Shown: positions 1 to 6,486 of the stretch, in pieces | Position numbering within the stretch: position 1 is the first letter of the stretch | Layout of the letters: each line of letters begins with the position of its first letter | From: Nitrosarchaeum sp. | Lineage (GTDB): Archaea; Thermoproteota; Nitrososphaeria; Nitrososphaerales; Nitrosopumilaceae | Direction: 5' to 3' | DNA: 33,214 bases | Assembly: GCA_021414105.1 (NCBI GenBank) | Contig: JAIOPB010000021.1 | Coordinates: 1 to 33,214 of the forward strand | The notes under the pieces: model-generated | The model's input: only the letters and a program-made list of their open reading frames with translations | What the model was told of the DNA's origin: nothing | The model's database searches: none | Program-made: the position numbers and the translations under genes

Positions 1-263
1 GTGTATTTTTCTGAAAAAAGTTTTGTCAAAATGTTCAGATCTGATATTTTGAATCTATTTCCTGTGATCATTCTTAGTTTTGCCTTGCCTGATGTGAAAT
101 TATCAAATCCCATAACTATACCGGCCAAACCCCGAATTGACAAAAAATCCACACATCTACTATATTCTATACAATTACTCAGGCATGGAAAGAAAAAGTC
201 TGTAACAATGTTATTTCTATCTGAACGATACTCTTCTTCTAATTTGATTTCTCTTAAACCCAA
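1..263 (-). CDS. N-terminal fragment of a probable helicase with a PLD-like N-terminal domain (partial, runs off left edge)
   Basis: An open frame of 87 codons without a stop runs from a TTG at 263-261 off the left end. It reads MGLREIKLEEEYRSD, then NIVTDFFFPCLSNC, then FTSGKAKLRMITGN. This pattern (KEYRSD..N.V.DF..PCL, then a short strand GK.RL...) resembles the start of DEAD/DEAH-box helicase-family proteins that begin with a phospholipase-D-like domain. The helicase motifs themselves would lie outside the window. The start is supported by an in-frame TAA six codons upstream and a TATA-like box at 286-294 centred about 27 nt before the TTG, which fits a leaderless mRNA. The family call comes from remembered pattern, not a search; that this is a real coding frame is surer than its function. 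Confidence 0.55.
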   Translation of the reverse strand, partial: MGLREIKLEEEYRSDRNNIVTDFFFPCLSNCIEYSRCVDFLSIRGLAGIVMGFDNFTSGKAKLRMITGNRFKISDLNILTKLFSEKY

Positions 264-285
264 TAATTTTTTAATATGTTTTTCT

Positions 286-294
286 TATTTAAAC
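286..294 (-). promoter_or_regulatory. TATA box for the left-edge helicase-like gene
   Basis: On the minus strand this reads TTTAAATAA, centred about 27 nt upstream of the TTG at 263. That is the archaeal spacing expected when transcription begins at the start codon. Confidence 0.45.
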
Positions 295-451
295 AAACAA
301 TTATTCGATAATCAATATGCATGAGATAAAAGAAGAGATTTTGGATAACCTACACTGATTATCTTAGTTGAAAGTAGAATGATTCTGTATGGTGTCGTAT
401 CTTTATAAAAATAATTTTCAAAAAAAATTTGATGTGTAATTTGGAAAATCA

Positions 452-459
452 TTTTAATA
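452..459 (+). promoter_or_regulatory. TATA box for the DM13 gene
   Basis: TTTTAATA lies about 27 nt upstream of the ATG at 482. It favours that ATG over the in-frame ATG at 467, which would be only about 12 nt from the box. Confidence 0.45.
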
Positions 460-481
460 CTATTTTATGACCCTTTTGACA

Positions 482-958
482 ATGAACAAATTCATAATTG
501 TGTCTGTCGTTGCAGCTGTTGCTGGAATATCTGTTGCTTTTGCCAGCCCGTTATTTTATGACACTGAAATCAATGAATCCATTCCTATCACTATGGTGAA
601 AGAAGACACTATGGTGAAAGAAGACATTCCTAAATCATATGATGGAGTCTTTGTGGGGGTAAATGATGGAGTACACAGTGCTGAAGGACAATCAAAAGTC
701 ATCTTCTTAGATGATGGTAGAGAAATATTGCGACTGGAGAACTTCAAATCTACAAATGGTCCTGATCTCTATGTGTATCTTTCAACAGATACTGACGCAA
801 CAGACATTGTAAATCTAGGAAAACTAAAGGCTAATGTTGGAAATCAAAATTATGATATTCCAGAAGGTACAGACCTTGAAAAATACAATAAAGTTTTGAT
901 CTGGTGTAAATCCTTTAGTGTATTGTTTGGCAGTTCAGATCTAACTGCCTTACTTTAA
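482..958 (+). CDS. Secreted DM13-domain protein
   Basis: This 158-residue protein has a signal peptide (MNKFIIVSVVAAVAGISVAF, then ASP) followed by a DM13 electron-transfer-type domain covering roughly the last 100 residues. The diagnostic pattern is visible: a GxF near the front, REILRLENFKSTNGPDLYVYLS in the middle, LGKLKANVGNQNYDIP, and VLIWCKSFSVLFGSSDL at the end with the single conserved Cys. DM13 domains have been proposed to act in redox or surface processes; the substrate here is unknown. Between the signal peptide and the domain is an exact 18-bp tandem duplication encoding TMVKED twice (590-625). The ATG at 482 is chosen from TATA spacing; an in-frame ATG at 467 is the alternative. 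It stands alone and ends in a T-run. Confidence 0.8.
   Translation: MNKFIIVSVVAAVAGISVAFASPLFYDTEINESIPITMVKEDTMVKEDIPKSYDGVFVGVNDGVHSAEGQSKVIFLDDGREILRLENFKSTNGPDLYVYLSTDTDATDIVNLGKLKANVGNQNYDIPEGTDLEKYNKVLIWCKSFSVLFGSSDLTALL
590..625 (+). repeat. Exact 18-bp tandem duplication inside the DM13 gene
   Basis: Positions 590-607 and 608-625 are identical (ACTATGGTGAAAGAAGAC) and encode TMVKED twice in the acidic/basic linker after the signal peptide. The identity suggests a recent in-frame slippage event. Confidence 0.9.
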
Positions 959-967
959 TTTTTTTTT
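959..967 (+). terminator. Poly-T terminator after the DM13 gene
   Basis: A run of nine T residues starts immediately after the DM13 stop codon. Archaeal RNA polymerase commonly stops at such U-tracts, and the next gene (985-1320) converges from the other strand. Confidence 0.5.
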
Positions 968-984
968 AAATTCATCTCTTACTT

Positions 985-1320
985 CTATGCTTTAACTCTT
1001 GAATGTCGTGTAATCAAATAAACTACCAAGATCAAATAAAAAAATCCTGCAATAGGAAGAATGAGATCTCCTGTAACTAATGAGCAATTCGTTATTGGGG
1101 TATTCCAGTTCAGTGGAACTGGTATGCATCTAAACAATGAGATTATGGCAGACCCTGCAAAAGGAGTAACCACAAGTGCAGTCATTCCTTCCTTTGTAAA
1201 ACCCATAAAAAATTTTTTAGAATCTGATTCTGACACTTTATACGATGAAATAGTCAATAGAATCAATATGCCTGCAATTATGGTGGCATCTATTTGCAAT
1301 AGATCAGATAATTCTAGCAT
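985..1320 (-). CDS. Small membrane protein of unknown function, three predicted TM segments
   Basis: The 111-residue product has hydrophobic stretches at about residues 8-27 (ATIIAGILILLTISS), 44-62 (GMTALVVTPFAGSAIISLF) and 84-104 (GDLILPIAGFFYLILVVYL). A short charged segment with SESDSKKFF lies between the first two. The tail RHSRVKA is basic. I recognise no family. Its ATG at 1320 is preceded by an AT-rich TATA-like box (1343-1350) at leaderless spacing, which favours this strand over the overlapping opposite-strand frame at 1061-1438, which runs into the tRNA gene. Convergent with the DM13 gene and downstream of tRNA-Glu on the same strand. Confidence 0.6.
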   Translation of the reverse strand: MLELSDLLQIDATIIAGILILLTISSYKVSESDSKKFFMGFTKEGMTALVVTPFAGSAIISLFRCIPVPLNWNTPITNCSLVTGDLILPIAGFFYLILVVYLITRHSRVKA

Positions 1321-1382
1321 TATTTTATCACAATTAAGCAGAATAAAAATACAAGACTCTATCTATATCCCCAATGATAAAG

Positions 1383-1458
1383 TGCTCCCGTCGGGATTTG
1401 AACCCGAGATCACTGCCTTGAGAGGGCAGTATGCTTAGCCGGACTACACCACAGGAGC
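1383..1458 (-). tRNA. tRNA-Glu (anticodon CUC)
   Basis: The minus strand folds as a complete tRNA. The acceptor stem GCTCCTG pairs with CGGGAGC (one T-G wobble) and the discriminator base is A. The D-arm contains GTAGTCCGGCTAAGC. The anticodon stem CTGCC/GGCAG encloses loop CTCTCAA, giving anticodon CUC (reads GAG, Glu). The T-arm is TCGGG TTCAAAT CCCGA. No intron is present and the CCA end is not encoded. A TTTAAATT sequence some 25-35 nt upstream (about 1483-1492) may be its TATA box. Glu-tRNA is also the substrate of the C5 tetrapyrrole pathway that feeds HemL, encoded elsewhere in this window. Confidence 0.95.
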
Positions 1459-1540
1459 TTGTTCAAAAACAAACTCTATCTCAATTTAAAGGAAATGTTT
1501 TGACAATGAATCCATTGGTAAAAATTAGTAAGTTTGTTGC

Positions 1541-1547
1541 TTTATAC
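1541..1547 (+). promoter_or_regulatory. TATA box for the NTase-like gene
   Basis: TTTATAC is centred 26 nt upstream of the ATG at 1570. This indicates a leaderless transcript and argues against the upstream in-frame TTG at 1534, which precedes the box. Confidence 0.55.
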
Positions 1548-1569
1548 AAAATTGAAAACAAATAATTTT

Positions 1570-2454
1570 ATGGATTTGAAAAAACTAGTCGAAGAGCAAT
1601 CACTGACAAATTTTCCTGTCGGTTTAGGAGGATGTAGAACAACTAGTTCATTTTTTGATTCATGCGATTATGACATAACAATATTTGATAATAAATCCGA
1701 GCCAAACAAAATAATTTTCTATGATGATAGTTTTATAACAATTCATCATGGCTCATTAAACGAAACAAAGTCTGATATTCTTGTAAAATATGACGGAATG
1801 CAGATAATTCATGATGAATCTTGGGAACTTCGAATGTTTCTATCAAAAGTAAAGGAAAAACGTTTAACACTTTACAAAGACTATGCAAAAAATTGTCTGT
1901 TTGAATCTCTTTTTTGCTGCGAAAAAACTAAAGAAGGAATAAAAACTTCAAATGTTTTTTCATCTTGTTGGCAAATATGTGCATCTTATTTTTTAGCTGA
2001 TGCCATCTGCTTACTCAATCTGTATAGACCAAATCCTACACATATGTTAGATGTGTTGCGCAAATTTGAGAAAAATCAAATAAACGAACAAATCTCCATA
2101 GTAACCCAAACAGTTGGCATTGAGAGGGCAATCCAGTCTCTATTAGAAAGAATCCTAAAATCAACAATTGGTTTTTCTGACTTGGTTGAAAATAACAACC
2201 ATTCAAAAATCATCCAAGGAAAACACGATTTATTTATAAAAAATTCAATGTTATCTGATTGCTATTTTTACTTGGGATACATAAACAAAGAAAACTTTGT
2301 AAAGATTAAAGACAAAATTGATAGCCAACCAGATCTTATTCATATACTAAAAGTAGCCTTTGATATTGAGGCTGACTCTAATCTGCTTGAGCATCAGGCA
2401 AAACTCATTCAAAAATCATGCAATACCATTCTTGGCCTCATTTCCAGTGCGTGA
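1570..2454 (+). CDS. Unknown protein with a nucleotidyltransferase-like N-terminal signature
   Basis: A 294-residue protein of no family I can name. Residues 17-40 read VGLGGCRTTSS, then DSCDYDITIFD. A Gly-Gly turn (G20-G21) followed after about a dozen residues by a D-x-D between beta-like strands (D33, D35) resembles the first motif of polymerase-beta-type nucleotidyltransferases. A third acidic residue could lie around IIFYDDSF. The C-terminal two thirds are helix-rich (SSCWQICASYFLADAICLLN; LLEHQAKLIQKSCNTIL), as in the substrate-binding bundle of minimal NTases. The whole is rich in Cys. Start chosen at ATG 1570 because of the TATA box at 1541-1547. The gene is monocistronic, next to tRNA-Glu on the opposite strand. 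The NTase reading is inference and could be wrong. Confidence 0.6.
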   Translation: MDLKKLVEEQSLTNFPVGLGGCRTTSSFFDSCDYDITIFDNKSEPNKIIFYDDSFITIHHGSLNETKSDILVKYDGMQIIHDESWELRMFLSKVKEKRLTLYKDYAKNCLFESLFCCEKTKEGIKTSNVFSSCWQICASYFLADAICLLNLYRPNPTHMLDVLRKFEKNQINEQISIVTQTVGIERAIQSLLERILKSTIGFSDLVENNNHSKIIQGKHDLFIKNSMLSDCYFYLGYINKENFVKIKDKIDSQPDLIHILKVAFDIEADSNLLEHQAKLIQKSCNTILGLISSA

Positions 2455-2477
2455 TTTTCTAAAGCCTTGTACTAACA

Positions 2478-2486
2478 TTTTAAAAT
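2478..2486 (+). promoter_or_regulatory. TATA box for the metallothionein-like gene
   Basis: TTTAAAATA is centred about 26 nt before the ATG at 2508, the spacing seen for other leaderless genes in this window. Confidence 0.5.
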
Positions 2487-2507
2487 AAGTAATATCATCA
2501 CGTATCT

Positions 2508-2651
2508 ATGACAGATCAAGCATGTGGATGCGAAGCAGACAGCGGCGATCCAACTTATTCATGTGATTGTGATATGCAAGGTCATTGTATATGCAGTCAC
2601 GATTGCAAATGTAAAACTGACGTTTGTAAAGAAGCAGTCAAACAACTGTAA
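2508..2651 (+). CDS. Small Cys-rich metallothionein-like protein (47 aa)
   Basis: The frame encodes 47 residues beginning MTDQACGCEAD. Nine cysteines occur at positions 6, 8, 19, 21, 27, 29, 33, 35 and 40, four pairs of them as C-x-C, plus His26 and His31. The dense C-x-C spacing, acidic N-terminus and absence of hydrophobic core residues are typical of metallothionein-like metal-binding peptides. It does not match a zinc ribbon (no paired CxxC knuckles). The ATG has a well-placed TATA box and the stop is followed by a long T-rich tract, so it looks like a complete one-gene unit. The metal (Cu, Zn or other) cannot be told from sequence. It converges on another microprotein gene at 2688-2852. 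Confidence 0.65.
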   Translation: MTDQACGCEADSGDPTYSCDCDMQGHCICSHDCKCKTDVCKEAVKQL

Positions 2652-2687
2652 ATCTAGTTGTTTTTATTTTATTTTTTATTTTTTAGG
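2652..2687 (+). terminator. T-rich terminator between two convergent microprotein genes
   Basis: Several T-runs of four to six bases separated by single A residues follow the stop of the Cys-rich gene. This is a plausible U-tract terminator. The minus strand here is A-rich, so it would act only on the plus-strand gene. Confidence 0.5.
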
Positions 2688-2852
2688 TTATTCTTCCTCT
2701 TCAAAGCCCCATGATTTTACCAATTCTTTTTGGAACTTGTCGGATTGTTTTTCATCTAATGCAAATCCACAATTTTTGTGAGTTGGAACGACTGTCATTC
2801 CATCAAGCTTAAACTCTACTTCGTACAAGTGAACTTTTGAGCACTCACACAT
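2688..2852 (-). CDS. Small conserved-looking protein of unknown function (54 aa)
   Basis: The minus frame from ATG 2852 encodes 54 residues: MCECSKVHLYEVEFKLDGM, a TVVPTHKNCGFALDEKQ segment, and an acidic end SWGFEEEE. It has Cys at 2, 4 and 28 and His at 8 and 25, which could form a metal site. The N-terminal CxC is unusual. The residue pattern (alternating strand-like segment then an amphipathic helix DKFQKELVKSWG) looks coding, unlike the opposite-strand frame at 2524-2781. No family recognised. Convergent with the metallothionein-like gene. Confidence 0.6.
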   Translation of the reverse strand: MCECSKVHLYEVEFKLDGMTVVPTHKNCGFALDEKQSDKFQKELVKSWGFEEEE

Positions 2853-2932
2853 TATAAAATTTCTTAAATTTTCCTCTATATTTGCTTATTTGAATAACGT
2901 TTAACTATCCGTGACGCACATTTTTTTTTGAA

Positions 2933-4453
2933 TTGAAGACAACGTTTTTAGCTCTATCTCTAATTGCAATCTTAATTTTTGGTACTATTCCATTACCTTT
3001 TGCAGCAGCACAGTTTCAAGCAGGCGGTGTTTCTCTTCCAGGTGATCCAGTATGGTATGCTGGTATAGGTCTTAAACAAGGTGATTTTTTTAGATATTCG
3101 ATGTGTCATGTAGATTACAAAGAATGTACTGAATTTGAAATGGATATTTGGATTAAAGGTGATACAAAATCTGGAACTGAAGACAAGTGGCTTACTGAAG
3201 TAGTTGTTTATGATGGTAACAAAGTGATCAAGGGTGAAATGGATTTAGGAAAACTAGCGCCAGAGCCATCTGGTGGCAGTGCTGATCTATCTGTTTACAG
3301 AGGTGCGTTCAAATCCTCTATTGTGTGGTTATCTGCTTTTGCAAATGGATATTATGAAGGCGGTGACAAGGGACCAAAAAAATTCTCTGCTAAATCTTGG
3401 GGTAAAATTGGAAACATCGGTGGTGAACAAATAATCCCAACAGCTATTGAAAAAGTTTCAGTCCCAGCTGGAATGTATGATACGGTTTTGATTTCTTGGA
3501 AAACCGGTGGTGCTACAAGTAAAGTTTGGGTAGTTGATGGTTTCCCATTTCCAGTAAAAGCTCAAACATATACTCATGTCTCATCTGGTATTCCGCCCAC
3601 AGAATATCGATTTACATTATTAGAGTATAAAGAAAATGTACAACAAAGTCCATTTGCCAATATAATTTCTGATGTTGATAATCCTGAATTAAAAAACTGT
3701 CCAAAAACTGACTCGCTTACTAATTCAATTAAGAGACCAACGAAAAATTTTTCTTATCAAATTCATGCTTACTATAGCCCAGAATACCCTGTACAAGGAT
3801 GTCCAATGAAATGGCAATTTAATTTTCTTAGCAAATATCATGATACTGAGTTCTTGAATCAAGTCCAGTATGATCTTATAGTTGTTGACGATAAATTTAC
3901 ACTTCCTCCATTACGTTCTGTTGCAAAAGATCAAGGTTATGACTATCTGTATTCACCATCTGGATTATCTACTATTGATATGATAGTTCAACAACCTCCA
4001 GGAACTGCTCATTTTGTAGTTTATGTATATGGATTAGCTCCTCAAGGAATTGTTCCATCCAATCCTTTGGATTACCTTGTAATTGATCTTCCTATTTCAG
4101 CTAAGGATGGCAATTCAGATACTACACAAAACATTCCATCTTGGATTAAAAAGAATGCAGGATGGTGGGCAGACGGCTCAATTGATGATAATTCTTTTGT
4201 CCAAGGAATTCAGTTCTTGATCAAAGAGAGAATAATACAGATTCCACAAACTGCTCAAGGTTCAGCAACAGGAAGTAATCAAATTCCAGACTGGATTAAA
4301 AAGAATGCAGGATGGTGGGCAGACGGCTCAATTGATGATAATTCTTTTGTCCAAGGAATACAGTATTTGATCAAAGAGGGAATAATCAAAATCACACAAG
4401 CTGCTCAGGATTCAGAATCAGGAAGTTCTGAGCCAGACTCTTGGCTTGGTTAA
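2933..4453 (+). CDS. Secreted protein with two C-terminal WWADG repeats
   Basis: A 506-residue exported protein starting at TTG 2933 with a clear signal peptide (hydrophobic LALSLIAILIFGTIPLP, then AAAQFQ). The region to about residue 250 is beta-rich and Gly/Lys-rich (LKQGDFFRYSMCHVDYKECTEFE; VSVPAGMYDTVLISWKTGG), and residues 250-390 form a second domain ending in a Pro-rich stretch. Residues about 401-440 and 451-490 are two near-identical copies of an IPxWIKKNAGWWADGSIDD unit ending in a GIQ(F/Y)LIKE helix. This unit recurs in thaumarchaeal exported proteins and also ends PstS in this window, which suggests a cell-surface attachment or interaction role (inference). No catalytic motif seen. 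A TATA-like TTTAACT at 2900-2906 supports leaderless TTG initiation. Confidence 0.75.
   Translation: MKTTFLALSLIAILIFGTIPLPFAAAQFQAGGVSLPGDPVWYAGIGLKQGDFFRYSMCHVDYKECTEFEMDIWIKGDTKSGTEDKWLTEVVVYDGNKVIKGEMDLGKLAPEPSGGSADLSVYRGAFKSSIVWLSAFANGYYEGGDKGPKKFSAKSWGKIGNIGGEQIIPTAIEKVSVPAGMYDTVLISWKTGGATSKVWVVDGFPFPVKAQTYTHVSSGIPPTEYRFTLLEYKENVQQSPFANIISDVDNPELKNCPKTDSLTNSIKRPTKNFSYQIHAYYSPEYPVQGCPMKWQFNFLSKYHDTEFLNQVQYDLIVVDDKFTLPPLRSVAKDQGYDYLYSPSGLSTIDMIVQQPPGTAHFVVYVYGLAPQGIVPSNPLDYLVIDLPISAKDGNSDTTQNIPSWIKKNAGWWADGSIDDNSFVQGIQFLIKERIIQIPQTAQGSATGSNQIPDWIKKNAGWWADGSIDDNSFVQGIQYLIKEGIIKITQAAQDSESGSSEPDSWLG
4142..4359 (+). repeat. Two 68-bp identical direct repeats, 150-bp period, encoding the WWADG unit
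   Basis: Positions 4142-4209 and 4292-4359 are identical in DNA, including third codon positions. Both start at the Trp codon of WIKKNAGWWADG and end in the GI codons. The identity implies a recent duplication or gene conversion of a 50-residue module. Confidence 0.9.
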
Positions 4454-4521
4454 AAACAACACTAACTTTTTCATGTCTTACATTCAAATTATTAGATTTT
4501 GATGAAAAATCAGATGATAAA

Positions 4522-4881
4522 ATGGTAGGTATCTTTAGTTATCCAAAACGACACTTAAAAAAATTAGTTAAAAATGGAGACTATTCTGAGGCACTTGAAT
4601 TTGGAAAAAGTTTGGCAGAAAAATTTTCTAATGATCCTGATTACATGTTTATGATGGGAAGCATTTATTTTATTTTAGAAGATGCAAAAAAAGCAATTGC
4701 ATATTTTGAAAAGGCTTTAGAGATAAAACATGATGACGTTGAGACATTGACATTAAAAACAAATGCTCATCTTTCATTACAACAAAAAGATGAAGCAATA
4801 GATTGTTGTAAAAAAATCATAAAACTAGATCCTCATAACTATGAGGCTCATGGTTTGCTTGAAAAATTAGAATCTCTTTAA
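4522..4881 (+). CDS. TPR-repeat protein
   Basis: A soluble 119-residue protein containing about three tetratricopeptide repeats. Typical TPR positions are visible in GDYSEALEFGKSLAEKF, in YMFMMGSIYFILEDAKKAI followed by AYFEKALEI, and in LSLQQKDEAIDCCKKIIKLDP. Such repeats mediate protein-protein contacts; the partner is unknown. ATG 4522 is preferred. The frame is open back to a TTG at 4441 inside the upstream gene, but that extension is hydrophobic and unlike TPR. Its stop overlaps the stop of the convergent gene at 4878 by four bases. Confidence 0.75.
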   Translation: MVGIFSYPKRHLKKLVKNGDYSEALEFGKSLAEKFSNDPDYMFMMGSIYFILEDAKKAIAYFEKALEIKHDDVETLTLKTNAHLSLQQKDEAIDCCKKIIKLDPHNYEAHGLLEKLESL

Positions 4882-5366
4882 ACCCTTCTTGTTTTACTTT
4901 TCATCTCATATGCATTTTCCATTAGCCAATCACAAAACTTTGTAACCTTTTCATCAAACTCTGTCCAAATGTGTACTGAATGTGGAAGAATGTCTATTTT
5001 CCAATTATCTGAATATACTCTCACTCCTTCTTTATTCTCATACATGTATGCATCTTGAACTTGTATGTCTCCCAAAATTTCTTTTGCTTTCTCTTTGATC
5101 AACTCTCTATTAATTGGGAATCTCTTTCTATCATAATCAATAATTAAGCTGAGATCCCGTTTACCATACATGTCGAATTCTTCTATTCTGCCCTCTTTTG
5201 GAAAATTTACCACTAGTTTGATATTGTATTTTTTGCCTACTTCTTTACCAATCTCAACGATTCTCGTATATGCCATGGCTGGACTTTTCTTTAACATAAA
5301 GCGAATTTGTGCTAGATTCGTTTTCAATTGTTGCTGAAGGTCTAAAACTATCTCTGAGAATATCAT
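4878..5366 (-). CDS. Conserved-looking protein of unknown function (162 aa)
   Basis: The product starts MIFSEIVLDLQQQLKTNLAQ with an amphipathic helix. A mixed alpha/beta region follows (YNIKLVVNFPKEGRIEEFDMYG, DLSLIIDYDRKRFPINREL), then a C-terminal segment with HSVHIWTEFDEKVTKFCDWL. No signal peptide, membrane segment or recognised catalytic motif. In-frame upstream ATGs at 5399, 5390 and 5375 would give up to 173 residues. I prefer 5366 because GATTATA (about 5391-5397) then lies at leaderless spacing. It shares a divergent intergenic region with the gene at 5463, so the two may be co-regulated. Confidence 0.6.
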   Translation of the reverse strand: MIFSEIVLDLQQQLKTNLAQIRFMLKKSPAMAYTRIVEIGKEVGKKYNIKLVVNFPKEGRIEEFDMYGKRDLSLIIDYDRKRFPINRELIKEKAKEILGDIQVQDAYMYENKEGVRVYSDNWKIDILPHSVHIWTEFDEKVTKFCDWLMENAYEMKSKTRRV

Positions 5367-5432
5367 GATGTCCATTATATGAAATCCCATTATAATCATT
5401 AATCTTATGAACAGGATTAGTTTTTTTAGACG

Positions 5433-5440
5433 TAAAAATA
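5433..5440 (+). promoter_or_regulatory. TATA box for the gene at 5463
   Basis: TAAAAATA is centred about 26 nt upstream of ATG 5463, favouring it over the in-frame TTG at 5451. Confidence 0.45.
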
Positions 5441-5462
5441 ATTAACATTATTGGCATTACCA

Positions 5463-6095
5463 ATGGATTATGATGGTGTACGAACAGATGATAGCTCAGA
5501 GAGAACCGATAATGTAAATGACTACAAAGTAACCTGTATTGATTTTATCAAAGATATTTCTCATGATTATGAGGCATGGGTTGATTACTATAAACTCCCA
5601 GAAGACGAAGACAAAAAACGACGTACTGGAATTAAAGCAACTATAGAAAGAACAAACGAATGGATCGCAAAAGTTGCTCAGACAATAAAAGCAGTTGATG
5701 TTGTGATGAATGATGGAATTCAAAAAATGGCTGAATCCACAGCAGGAAAGCCACTTGAAATTGGCGTCTTTGTAAATGGAAAATCAAGCTATACTATGGC
5801 AAATGCCGGAATTATTGATGTTAATGTAAAGTCTAGTGGGAGACAGAGTAGAAAAACAAAACTTGGTTTTCATTTCAAAGATACTAGATTTAGAATTGAA
5901 TCAACATGTGGAGCATTCTTTGATGAAAATAACTTGCCTACTGAAGAATTTGATTTGATGGATATTCATCTTAAACTTTATGCAGAAAATGCACAACAAC
6001 GTGATGTAATCTCATTTACTGTTACCATTAGTGAAATGGAAAATGATATCGAATTTGAACGAAGGGGTCTAACTACTATTGTTCATATAGTGTAA
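5463..6095 (+). CDS. Protein of unknown function (210 aa)
   Basis: The product begins MDYDGVRTDDSSERTDN and is acidic and soluble. A helical N-terminal half (YEAWVDYYKLPEDEDKKRR; TIERTNEWIAKVAQTIKAVD) is followed by a beta-rich C-terminal half (PLEIGVFVNGKSSYTMANAG; RKTKLGFHFKDTRFRIES; DVISFTVTISEME). I recognise no family or catalytic motif; a lectin-like or carbohydrate-binding sandwich is one possibility. It is divergent from 4878-5366, and its 3' end overlaps the convergent gene at 6076-6399 by 20 bp. Confidence 0.65.
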   Translation: MDYDGVRTDDSSERTDNVNDYKVTCIDFIKDISHDYEAWVDYYKLPEDEDKKRRTGIKATIERTNEWIAKVAQTIKAVDVVMNDGIQKMAESTAGKPLEIGVFVNGKSSYTMANAGIIDVNVKSSGRQSRKTKLGFHFKDTRFRIESTCGAFFDENNLPTEEFDLMDIHLKLYAENAQQRDVISFTVTISEMENDIEFERRGLTTIVHIV

Positions 6096-6399
6096 TTTCT
6101 ATTGCAACCCTTTTTTCACCTGCTCTTTTTTCTCCAGGGTATTTTAATTGAGAAATTTTTTGCTCCAGTTTTTCATCTTTAACTAAATTTGCTTTACCTG
6201 TGTATGTTGAATTGTTGTATTCTATGATCACATCTGGATTTGCTATGGCATTTCTGAACCAGTCTCCATCTGGTCTGTGTCTTGAAAAATAGATTTTTTC
6301 ATTATATTTTACAGCACGAAGCGTAACTGAATGACGCTTTCCTGTCTTTCTGCCCTTTGTGCTCAAAACTGCATGAAATAGATTATCTTCACTTGTCAT
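6076..6399 (-). CDS. Deazaflavin (F420)-dependent nitroreductase-family protein, short form
   Basis: At 107 residues this matches the core of the Ddn/DUF385 family. The N-terminal signature is LSTKGRKTGKRHSVTLRAV, followed by KIYFSRHRPDGDWFRNAIAN and PDVIIEYNNSTYTGKA. In this family these segments form the split beta-barrel and the phosphate-binding loop for F420 or a related flavin. Thaumarchaea are known to make F420-type cofactors, so the cofactor is plausible, but the substrate is unknown. The protein is shorter than most family members and lacks the hydrophobic N-terminal helix of mycobacterial Ddn. An AATTTAAC box at 6421-6428 fits leaderless initiation at ATG 6399. It overlaps the convergent gene upstream by 20 bp. 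Confidence 0.75.
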   Translation of the reverse strand: MTSEDNLFHAVLSTKGRKTGKRHSVTLRAVKYNEKIYFSRHRPDGDWFRNAIANPDVIIEYNNSTYTGKANLVKDEKLEQKISQLKYPGEKRAGEKRVAIEITLYEQ

Positions 6400-6486
6400 G
6401 AGCCAATATTTCTGTCAAGTAATTTAACCTCATTGCTAGAAATTTCTGATATTTGGTATGATAAGCAAATCTGAATAATGTAATAC

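Noticed and set aside
1-324. Plus-strand frame of 107 codons at the left edge
   Set aside because: It starts at the window edge, has no protein-like composition and overlaps a minus-strand frame with start, promoter and family-like sequence.
1061-1438. Plus-strand frame of 125 codons
   Set aside because: It runs into the tRNA-Glu gene and mirrors the three-TM membrane protein on the minus strand, which has the better start and promoter.
2524-2781. Plus-strand frame of 85 codons
   Set aside because: It is out of frame with the Cys-rich gene and crosses the terminator and the minus-strand 54-residue gene; the C-terminal half is translated T-tract.
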